A stretch of DNA of 6,595 bases from the NCBI GenBank assembly GCA_026713505.1, contig JAPOOH010000242.1, positions 1 to 6,595 on the forward strand, written 5' to 3'. Source of the stretch: Chloroflexota bacterium (lineage in GTDB: Bacteria > Chloroflexota > Dehalococcoidia > Lucifugimonadales > Australimonadaceae). This document shows, one piece after another, positions 1-4,598 of the stretch; the first letter of the stretch is position 1, and every line of letters begins with the position of its first letter. Below the pieces are notes generated by a model, which saw nothing but the letters and a program-made list of their open reading frames with translations, was not told the origin of the DNA and ran no database searches. A program made the translations under genes and the position numbers.

Positions 1-112
1 CACTCACGCGTGCGGGCGCACACCTGCAGTCGCTCGCTGCGCGGGGGGGTGGGTGGGATGGGGAGGGGGGGCGCCCCGCGCCCGCCCCCGCCCCCCCCCC
101 CCCCGCCCCGCC
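1..112. other. Low-complexity G-run then C-run at contig edge
   Basis: Bases 41-70 are almost all G in several runs, and bases 73-112 are almost all C. This gives a G-tract block facing a C-tract block. Nothing here resembles the codon pattern of the peroxiredoxin that becomes readable at about base 113, although the reading frame stays open because poly-G/poly-C lacks stop codons. The likeliest explanation is an unreliable contig end (homopolymer or fold-back artefact). A real G-quadruplex-forming tract is a less likely alternative. Confidence 0.7.
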
Positions 113-346
113 CTCAAGTCGTGGGGGACTAACCTGGGCGGGATCGCCCATTCGCTCCTGTCGGACTTCTGGCCCCACGGACAGGTCGCCCGCGCCTACG
201 GCATCTTCAACGAAGACTCCGGCATGTGCGCCAGGTCCGTCACCATCATCGACCCGCAGGGCACCGTCCGCTACCACCAGACCTACCAGGGTGTTCTGCC
301 GGACCCCAACGTCATCAGGGAAGAGTTGGGCAAGCTCCAGGGATAG
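113..346 (+). CDS. Peroxiredoxin (AhpC/TSA, AhpE-like), C-terminal fragment
   Basis: This is the last ~77 residues of a thioredoxin-fold peroxiredoxin, an enzyme that reduces peroxides through a cysteine in its N-terminal half. Visible family features are a LKSWGTNLGG segment, then LLSDFWPHGQVARAYGIF, then an IIDPQGTVRYHQTY strand-turn-strand, and a closing DPNVIREEL helix that ends in a TAG stop. These match the C-terminal half of one-cysteine or atypical two-cysteine AhpE/Bcp-type enzymes. The catalytic PxxxTxxC region is missing because the sequence before about base 113 is degenerate G/C. The true start is therefore not in the window, and the subclass cannot be set. A strong terminator follows directly, so this is the last gene of its transcript. 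The fold family is fairly certain, the exact subgroup is not. Confidence 0.75.
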   Translation, partial: LKSWGTNLGGIAHSLLSDFWPHGQVARAYGIFNEDSGMCARSVTIIDPQGTVRYHQTYQGVLPDPNVIREELGKLQG

Positions 347-358
347 ACGCAGCAGCAA

Positions 359-402
359 CGAAACGAGGAGGGGCTGCGCCGGCGCAGCCCCTCCTTGTTT
401 CG
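359..402 (+). terminator. Intrinsic terminator after the peroxiredoxin gene
   Basis: Bases 367-380 and 381-394 are perfect reverse complements (14 bp, GGAGGGGCTGCGCC in the left arm). The pairing continues outward through 359-366 with 395-402, with one G-T pair at 365/396, giving about 22 bp in total apart from the loop bases. The T-rich right flank (TTGTTT, 395-400) pairs with AAACGA. This is a classic rho-independent shape, although the U-tract is interrupted by a G. It lies 12 bases after the peroxiredoxin stop and 13 bases before the trmI ATG. Confidence 0.85.
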
Positions 403-415
403 GAACGACACTCAC

Positions 416-1243
416 ATGACCGCGAACAACAGCGAAGCACACCTCAAGCAAGCCCCATTCGCCGAGGGCGATGTGGCCATGGTCTACGACCAGCGCAAGC
501 GCCGCTACCGCGTCGAGCTCAAGCCCGGAGCGCTCGTCGAGACCCACCTCGGCTACGTCACCCACAACGAGATCATCGGGCGATGCGAGGGCTTCTTCCT
601 CGTCACCAACAAGGGACACCGCCTCTTCATCATTCGCCCGCCGTTCGCCGACGCGGTCAAGGAGCTGCCGCGTCAGAGCCAGGTGATCTACCCGAAGGAC
701 CTCGCCGCCCTCCTGATGCACGCAGACGTCTATCCCGGCGCGCGCGTCATCGAAGTCGGCCTCGGCTCGGGCGCAGCTTCGGCGGCCCTCCTCCGGGCCG
801 TCGGACCGGACGGCGCCGTCGTCTCTCATGAGGTCCGCGAAGAGGTCGTCGATGCGGCGAAGAGGAACGTCGCGCATCTCGCCCCCGGCGCCGCGAACCA
901 CCGCATCGTCCTCGGCGACGCCTACACGGGCGGCCTTGGCAGGGACGAGGCAGACCGGGTCATCGCCGACGTCCCGGAGCCGGGGCGCCTGCTCGATGCC
1001 GCCGCCGGGGTGTTGCGCACGGGCGGCGTCTTCGCCGGGTACCTGCCGACCGTCCTGCAGCTGCACGAGCTGATAATGCGCCTCACCCGGGACGACCGCT
1101 GGCACATGGCGGAGGCGTTCGAGCTGCTGGAACGGCCGTGGCACTTTTCGGAGACCAGCGCCCGCCCTGACCACAGAATGGTCGGCCACACCGGATTCAT
1201 CGCCACCGCCCGCCGTACCGAACCGCCCCCGCGCGCAGGGTAG
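416..1243 (+). CDS. trmI: tRNA (adenine-58-N1)-methyltransferase, TrmI family
   Basis: The 275-residue protein methylates N1 of A58 in the T-loop of tRNA using S-adenosylmethionine. TrmI enzymes act in the cytoplasm as homotetramers. The N-terminal beta domain runs to about residue 80 (FAEGDVAMVYD, then ETHLGYVTHNEIIG). The linker QVIYPKD is at 89-95. The SAM-binding motif I, EVGLGSGAAS, is at 113-122. The acidic motif IADVPEP has Asp185, equivalent to the catalytic Asp of the DxPEP motif. The family's C-terminal signature RPDHRMVGHTGFI is at 250-262. Length fits the family. ATG 416 is chosen because it leaves a short tail before the conserved FAEGD; a TTG at 395 would start inside the terminator stem. 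No clear Shine-Dalgarno precedes the ATG, and no separate promoter fits between it and the upstream gene. The usual W after PEP is G here. Family assignment is firm. Confidence 0.9.
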   Translation: MTANNSEAHLKQAPFAEGDVAMVYDQRKRRYRVELKPGALVETHLGYVTHNEIIGRCEGFFLVTNKGHRLFIIRPPFADAVKELPRQSQVIYPKDLAALLMHADVYPGARVIEVGLGSGAASAALLRAVGPDGAVVSHEVREEVVDAAKRNVAHLAPGAANHRIVLGDAYTGGLGRDEADRVIADVPEPGRLLDAAAGVLRTGGVFAGYLPTVLQLHELIMRLTRDDRWHMAEAFELLERPWHFSETSARPDHRMVGHTGFIATARRTEPPPRAG

Positions 1244-1261
1244 CCTTGACTGCACCCGGGT

Positions 1262-1296
1262 CCCGTCTTTCCCGCGCAGGCGGGGATCCAGCGTGG
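1262..1296. repeat. Dispersed-repeat-like palindrome (REP-type)
   Basis: The stretch TTTCCCGCGCAGGCGGGGAT with a flanking CCAGCG resembles the short intergenic palindrome (CATTCCCGCG-n-CGCGGGAATCCAG type) that recurs in many bacterial genomes. The hairpin core is CCCGC (1271-1275), loop GCAG, GCGGG (1280-1284). It sits between the convergent trmI and MidA-type genes, a usual place for such elements. Only one copy is in the window, so repetition is inferred from the known motif. Confidence 0.45.
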
Positions 1297-1308
1297 CCGA
1301 CAGGCCAC
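1293..1308. terminator. Possible bidirectional hairpin between convergent genes
   Basis: GTGGCC (1293-1298) and GGCCAC (1303-1308) form a perfect 6-bp stem around a GACA loop, immediately after the repeat-like palindrome. It lies between two convergent stop codons, where a shared terminator is expected. Neither flank has a T-tract, so an intrinsic terminator is uncertain, and the hairpin may instead be part of the repeat element. Confidence 0.3.
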
Positions 1309-1350
1309 ACTCCCCCCGTTATGCCGACAGGATGACGATTGGAGCGGCCC

Positions 1351-2517
1351 CTACCCCCCGGCCCCGAACGGCATGTGCCGTACCCCGGTCAGAGGCGCAG
1401 GCGCCCGCTCCGCCGGACTCACCCCCAACACCCCCTCCGCCGGCGCGTCCTTCGCGAACGCCAGTACCCTGAAACCGCCCATCCCCTCCTCGTCCAGCAG
1501 CACGTCGATTCCGCGCAGATTCCCCATGCGCTCGACCCGCCCCAGCCCGCTCCGAGCCGCGACCTCCTTCCGGAACGCCTCGATTCCCAGCGACCGCAGC
1601 CACTCCGCCTGCGACGCCTCTCCCGCCTCCGCGAACCCCGCCGCTGCCGCCGCCGACCGTACGGACGTGAACTCCACGTGCGCGCTGATGTCCTGCCTCC
1701 CCACGCTGAAGTACGGGTTCATCCCCAGCGTGTGACCGGAGTAGCAGCGCAGCGTCCCGGCGCGACGGGACTCGTCGTAGTACGCCGGCGCCTCGTGGCC
1801 GTAGTCCACCAGCAGCAGGTAACCGCGGTCCAGGGCGGCGAACGCCTCGCGGAGCCATACTTCCGCGCCGAGGCATATCTCCGTGCGGTACCCTTCGGAC
1901 AGTGTCACGCCCAGCCGGTCGAGGCGCTCGGCCAGCGCCGGGGTCGACGGTTCGCCGGACACCTCCGCGAAGCCGCCCTCCGGCGCGGTGTCCACGAACA
2001 ACTCGCGCAGCCGGCCGCCCTCCAGCGTCACGCGGTGCACCGGCATGGCGTCCAGCAGCTCGTTCGCCAGCACGACGCCGTTTCCGCCTACCGCCGGGAC
2101 GACACCGGAGCGCAACCAGCGCCCGGGGAACCCCGGCGGCGGCTCGCGCAGGTCAACCGCCGTGTACGTGAGCGCATCCGCCAGTCCGCCGCCCAGCGCC
2201 GAGGCATGCGCAGCGACGTCCAGCGCGAGCGTGCCGTCACCCGCGCCTGCCTCGACAACGGTGAAAGGCGCAGGGCTGCCGAGCGCCCGCCACATCGTGA
2301 GCAGTTGGCGCGCAACGAGCGCCCCGAACACGGGATGCGCAAGCGGAGCGGTGTAGAAGTCCCCCAACGGACCGAACGAGCGGCGCGACGCGTAGTAGCC
2401 GCCGTCCGGCCAGTAGAGTGCGATCTCCATGAACTCGGCGAACGTGAGCGGGCCCTGCTGCGCGATGCGCCTGCGGGCCTCGGCGTCAGCGCCGGTGGGA
2501 GCGAACAAGCCTGTCAT
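1351..2517 (-). CDS. SAM-dependent methyltransferase, MidA/NDUFAF7 (DUF185) family
   Basis: The 388-residue protein belongs to the family of mitochondrial NDUFAF7, a protein arginine methyltransferase needed for complex I assembly. Bacterial members are mostly untested. Conserved blocks in order are GPLTFAEFMEIAL at 22-34 with PDGGYY at 37-42, GDFYTAP at 52-58, HPVFG at 61-65, the SAM loop VEAGAGDGTLALD at 88-100, the acidic strand end VD at 121-122, NELLDAMPVHRV at 152-163, VDYG at 237-240, RRAGTLRCYSGH at 251-262 and RQDISAHVEFT at 274-284. All family motifs look intact. The last ~35 residues are Ala/Pro/Gly-rich and probably not part of the fold. The ATG at 2517 has no good Shine-Dalgarno. 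The gene lies 117 bases downstream of the small Cys/His gene on the same strand, so it may belong to the citrate synthase transcript. The actual methyl acceptor is unknown. Confidence 0.88.
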   Translation of the reverse strand: MTGLFAPTGADAEARRRIAQQGPLTFAEFMEIALYWPDGGYYASRRSFGPLGDFYTAPLAHPVFGALVARQLLTMWRALGSPAPFTVVEAGAGDGTLALDVAAHASALGGGLADALTYTAVDLREPPPGFPGRWLRSGVVPAVGGNGVVLANELLDAMPVHRVTLEGGRLRELFVDTAPEGGFAEVSGEPSTPALAERLDRLGVTLSEGYRTEICLGAEVWLREAFAALDRGYLLLVDYGHEAPAYYDESRRAGTLRCYSGHTLGMNPYFSVGRQDISAHVEFTSVRSAAAAAGFAEAGEASQAEWLRSLGIEAFRKEVAARSGLGRVERMGNLRGIDVLLDEEGMGGFRVLAFAKDAPAEGVLGVSPAERAPAPLTGVRHMPFGAGG

Positions 2518-2634
2518 GGGTTATGGCTGAGGGTGCATGGGGTGTGCAGAGGAGCGTGGCCCTCTGCCGTGGGTGTAAGGAAGCGGGAGAACTGCGCTGC
2601 GCCAAGCGCTGTTACTCCGAAGTCGGGCAGGCCG
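2518..2634 (-). other. Spacer with hairpins between the small gene and the MidA-type gene
   Basis: GCAGAGG (2546-2552) and CCTCTGC (2561-2567) form a 7-bp stem with an 8-base loop. A second, weaker stem pairs AGCGC and GCGCT at about 2594-2610. Neither is followed by a T-run in the minus direction, so a true terminator is doubtful. I see no convincing promoter for the downstream methyltransferase. Readthrough from the citrate synthase operon is plausible but not shown. Confidence 0.3.
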
Positions 2635-2826
2635 TTACCGCGGGTTGCGGTTGACGTGGCTGCCTTCCGACTCCCAACTGGTGATCTTGATGGAGTTCCT
2701 GAACTCGCGGATCTCCCCGCACCGCTTGCAGGTGCCGTAGCTGGTGGGCCCGTTAGGGCTCTCTATAGCCCAATGGTGCGCACAGCCGGGCTCCGCCTCG
2801 ACAACCTCAATCCCCTGCTGGGTCAT
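2635..2826 (-). CDS. Small Cys/His protein, possible zinc-binding (CxHH...CxxC)
   Basis: The 63-residue protein has CAHHW at 15-19 and CKRCG at 33-37, separated by the Gly/Pro-rich segment SPNGPTSYG. Cys15, His17/His18, Cys33 and Cys36 could hold one zinc ion as a small zinc-ribbon-like knuckle. After the knuckle comes REFRNS, then a polar tail. I recall similar short proteins with a CxHHWxIxxPxGPxSxGxCxxCG pattern in Chloroflexota genomes, but their function is unknown. The chosen ATG lies 29 bases after the citrate synthase stop and is preceded by purine-rich GGAGAGGGAGG and GGAG segments, so the gene is probably cotranscribed with citrate synthase. An in-frame extension upstream would run antiparallel-free into the citrate synthase coding region in another frame and has no support. 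Coding status is likely given the clustered motif; the zinc role is inferred. Confidence 0.7.
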   Translation of the reverse strand: MTQQGIEVVEAEPGCAHHWAIESPNGPTSYGTCKRCGEIREFRNSIKITSWESEGSHVNRNPR

Positions 2827-2855
2827 AACGCTCCATGCCTCCCTCTCCTGGCAGT

Positions 2856-3995
2856 CTAACCTCGTTGGTCTATGGGAACAAACTCGAGGTCTATGGGTCC
2901 GTCGTATCTCATCTGCGGCCTGATGAGCATGTTCTTGTCCTGCTGCTCCAGCACCTGCGCAACGTAGCCGGGAACGCGCGCCACTGCGAAGATGGAGATG
3001 AACAGGTCCTCCGGGATGCCCAGCAGGTAATAGACGGAGCCTGCCCAGAAGTCCACGTTCACGCATATCCCGCGCTCCGCGTACGGGCGCATGTACTCTT
3101 CCACCCGGCTCAATATCTGGAACCACTTCGGGTCCCCCATCTTCTCCGCCAGCCGGCGGGAACCCTCCCGCAGGTGCCGGGCGCGCGGGTCTTCCGCCCG
3201 GTACACGGCGTGACCGAAACCCATGATCCGTTCGCGCCGTTCGTGCTTCCCCGCGAGGTACGCGTCGACGTTATCGACCTCGCCTATCTCCAGCGCCATC
3301 TTCATCACGCCTTCGGCCGCGCCGCCGTGCAGCGGGCCCTTCAGCGTGCCTATGCCGGTCACGACCGCGCCGTGAACGTCTGCCAGCGTGCTCGCCGTCA
3401 CCCGCGCGGCGAATGACGACGCGTTGGAGCCGTGGTCCAGGTGAACGATGAGGTCCTTGTCCATGAGGCGGGCTGTCTCTTCGTCAGGACGCTCGCCGAG
3501 GAGCATGTACAGGAAGTTGGCTGCGTGGGAGAGAGAGGTGTCGGGGGAGATGGCGGCGTTGCCGCTGCGGATGCGGTGGTGGGCGGCCACGATGGTCGGT
3601 GTCTGGGCAGTGATCCGGAGTCCCTTGCGGAGGGTGGCCTCGTGGGAGATGTCGTCGACCTCAGGGTCGGATGCTGCGAGCGCGGAGATGGCGGTGCGGA
3701 GCGCGTCCATGGGATGTGCGTCCTTCACCCGCTCGATGATCTCCAGCACCTCCTGAGGCACAGCCCGGTTGCTGCGGAGTGTCCCGTCGAATTCGTCGAG
3801 CTCGGTGCGCGTTGGGAGGCGCTTCACGAGCATGAGGTACATGACTTCCTCGAAGCTCGCGTGCTCGGCCAGGTCGTGGATCTCGTAGCCCCGGTAGATC
3901 AGGCGTCCAACGTCGCCGATGACGAGGCTGGACTCGGTGGACTCGAAGTAGACGTCCCGTAATCCACGCTTAAGCTCGATCTCTTTCTCGGCCAT
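2856..3995 (-). CDS. gltA: Citrate synthase (Si-type, short bacterial/archaeal form)
   Basis: The 379-residue enzyme condenses oxaloacetate and acetyl-CoA to citrate, the entry step of the TCA cycle. Catalytic and binding residues are present when matched to the pig enzyme: His188 in DHGSNAS, His223 in LHGGA, His262 in GFGHAVY, Arg271 nine residues later, Asp315 in VNVDFWAG, Arg340 in ARVPGYVAQVLEQ and Arg359 in LIRP. The N-terminus reads KRGLRDVYFESTES then GRLIYRGYEI, as in the ~370-380-residue class that lacks the NADH-binding N-terminal domain of the E. coli enzyme. 2-Methylcitrate synthase activity cannot be excluded. Start 3995 is chosen over an in-frame ATG at 4022 because a GGAGGT ribosome site lies seven bases before it, inside the longer reading. 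The gene is divergent from korAB and followed by the small Cys/His gene after 29 bases. Confidence 0.93.
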   Translation of the reverse strand: MAEKEIELKRGLRDVYFESTESSLVIGDVGRLIYRGYEIHDLAEHASFEEVMYLMLVKRLPTRTELDEFDGTLRSNRAVPQEVLEIIERVKDAHPMDALRTAISALAASDPEVDDISHEATLRKGLRITAQTPTIVAAHHRIRSGNAAISPDTSLSHAANFLYMLLGERPDEETARLMDKDLIVHLDHGSNASSFAARVTASTLADVHGAVVTGIGTLKGPLHGGAAEGVMKMALEIGEVDNVDAYLAGKHERRERIMGFGHAVYRAEDPRARHLREGSRRLAEKMGDPKWFQILSRVEEYMRPYAERGICVNVDFWAGSVYYLLGIPEDLFISIFAVARVPGYVAQVLEQQDKNMLIRPQMRYDGPIDLEFVPIDQRG

Positions 3996-4000
3996 GCAGC

Positions 4001-4093
4001 CTACCTCCGTTGTTTCGGGCATCGAGCGCGCCAGCCCGGTTGCGCCGCCTGAGAGTCCGCGACGCCGCCCTGCTTCCCCCGTACCTCAGGCAT
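4001..4093 (-). other. Possible 30-codon upstream ORF before citrate synthase
   Basis: An ATG at 4093 is preceded by GGAGGGGG seven bases upstream on the minus strand, a strong ribosome site. The frame runs 30 codons (starting MPEVRGKQGG) to a TAG at 4003-4001. That stop abuts the GGAGGT site of citrate synthase, so ribosomes ending here would sit at the next initiation site. The peptide has no recognisable motif and is rich in Arg and Gln. It could be a chance ORF in GC-rich leader sequence. Confidence 0.2.
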
Positions 4094-4142
4094 GAATCAG
4101 CCCCCTCCATGGGGGATGCGGAGTGGGGCTGCGTGGTCAAGG

Positions 4143-4209
4143 ACAGGAGCGATACCCGCGCCAGGTGCCTGATTCGGTTTGCAGGATTCCGTGCCTGCCG
4201 GACTCCTGT
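4143..4209 (-). promoter_or_regulatory. Candidate folded 5' leader of citrate synthase
   Basis: In the predicted ~215-base leader, ACAGGAG (plus strand 4143-4149) pairs with CTCCTGT (4203-4209), closing a domain. Inside it GCAGG (4181-4185) pairs with CCTGC (4194-4198) around an 8-base loop, and GTGCCTG occurs twice (4165-4171 and 4191-4197). A further pair of alternative stems lies next to it: CAGCCCC/GGGGCTG (4098-4104 with 4125-4131) competes with CCCCC/GGGGG (4101-4105 with 4111-4115). The domain begins a few bases after the predicted transcription start. I recognise no known riboswitch class. Confidence 0.25.
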
Positions 4210-4219
4210 GCCGTTCGGC

Positions 4220-4249
4220 AGCATAACGCTGGAAATTCTCCGGTGTCAA
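4220..4249 (-). promoter_or_regulatory. Sigma-70-like promoter for citrate synthase
   Basis: Reading the minus strand, TTGACA (4249-4244) is followed after 18 bases by TATGCT (4225-4220). This is a perfect -35 box and four of six bases of the -10 box. Transcription would start near 4212, giving a leader of about 215 bases before the citrate synthase ATG. No other good promoter is seen closer to the gene. Confidence 0.6.
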
Positions 4250-4357
4250 CGCGCTCACTCGTAGGCGTCCGCTCCGGCCCGCGGCGCCTCACCGCCCCTT
4301 GTCTCATCTGCTTGAAGGGGATTCTCACCCGCTCGCCGGGATAGAGGATTCCGCTTC

Positions 4358-4386
4358 GCTGAGCGTCATTAGATGACTGAATCAGC
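4358..4386. promoter_or_regulatory. Nested dyad, possible operator between divergent promoters
   Basis: GTCAT-TAG-ATGAC (4365-4377) is a perfect odd-centred palindrome. It is nested in an outer pair, GCTGA (4358-4362) and TCAGC (4382-4386). It sits in a relatively AT-rich stretch, about 110 bases upstream of the citrate synthase -35 box and 67 bases upstream of the korA -35 box. The placement suits a transcription factor acting on both promoters. No regulator gene is in the window, and the motif is not one I can assign. Confidence 0.3.
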
Positions 4387-4452
4387 CGATATGTTAATAC
4401 TGGAGCGCGGGAACCCTTGCATTGCGTACGTGCCTTCACCGCATCGCGCCGA

Positions 4453-4481
4453 TTGACACTCCAACCCCCGCTACTTAACCT
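4453..4481 (+). promoter_or_regulatory. Sigma-70-like promoter for korAB
   Basis: A perfect TTGACA (4453-4458) is followed by a 17-base spacer and TAACCT (4476-4481), which keeps the key first, second and last bases of the -10 box. Transcription would start near 4488, leaving a leader of about 110 bases. A direct repeat GTTGGCG (4487-4493 and 4503-4509) overlaps the expected start and could be a downstream regulator site. Confidence 0.6.
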
Positions 4482-4548
4482 ACCTTGTTGGCGTGTGTCC
4501 GCGTTGGCGCGCGTACTGGAAACCGGCTGTTCTGTGCAACTGCTCGTG

Positions 4549-4575
4549 TCCGGCCCGCACGGCGATGCGGCCGGA
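4549..4575 (+). promoter_or_regulatory. Stable hairpin in the korA leader
   Basis: TCCGGC (4549-4554) pairs with GCCGGA (4570-4575). After a single bulged C at 4555, CGCA-type pairing continues (4556-4559 with 4566-4569) around a six-base CGGCGA loop, giving ten GC-rich pairs. The hairpin ends ten bases before the GGAGGA ribosome site of korA. No T-run follows, so it is not a terminator. It may protect the mRNA 5' end or affect ribosome access. Confidence 0.4.
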
Positions 4576-4598
4576 AAGCTCAACGGAGGACTGAGACG

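Larger units (their letters stand above)
3996..4598. other. Divergent intergenic region between citrate synthase and korAB
   Basis: About 600 bases contain no convincing conserved protein. The region holds one promoter in each direction, a nested dyad between them, a folded candidate leader for citrate synthase, a 30-codon upstream ORF and a stable hairpin just before the korA ribosome site; each is listed separately. The part around 4342-4370 (GGATTCCGCTTCGCTGAG then CGTCATT) resembles a decayed copy of a common dispersed intergenic motif of the TTCGCTTCGCTCAGAATGAC type, but this is a weak impression. The stretch 4260-4340 shows nothing I can name. Confidence 0.6.

Noticed and set aside
395..415. 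TTG start that would add seven residues to TrmI
   Set aside because: It lies in the right arm and tail of the terminator with no ribosome site. The added residues are not part of the family.
1262..1308. Start of a CRISPR array or an IS end
   Set aside because: There is only one palindromic unit, with no regularly spaced copies, no transposase and no target-site duplication.
1339..2859. A 506-codon open frame antisense to the MidA-type gene
   Set aside because: The translation is Arg/Pro-rich and has no motif. The minus strand carries a full set of MidA/NDUFAF7 motifs.
2635..3126. A 163-codon reading that extends the small Cys/His protein into citrate synthase
   Set aside because: The upstream part is out of frame with the citrate synthase coding sequence and Arg-rich. 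The intergenic ATG with its own ribosome site explains the conserved part.
3432..3962. A 176-codon open frame antisense to citrate synthase
   Set aside because: It is a shadow of a gene with all catalytic residues intact, and the peptide is Val/Gly/Glu-rich with no family signature.
3996..4022. Upstream in-frame ATG giving a nine-residue longer citrate synthase
   Set aside because: The strong GGAGGT site lies inside this extension and is properly spaced from the ATG at 3995.
4485..4598. N-terminal extension of KorA by 38 residues
   Set aside because: It overlaps the predicted transcription start and leader hairpin, is Arg-rich without homology, and the ATG at 4599 has a good ribosome site and starts right at the conserved gamma domain.
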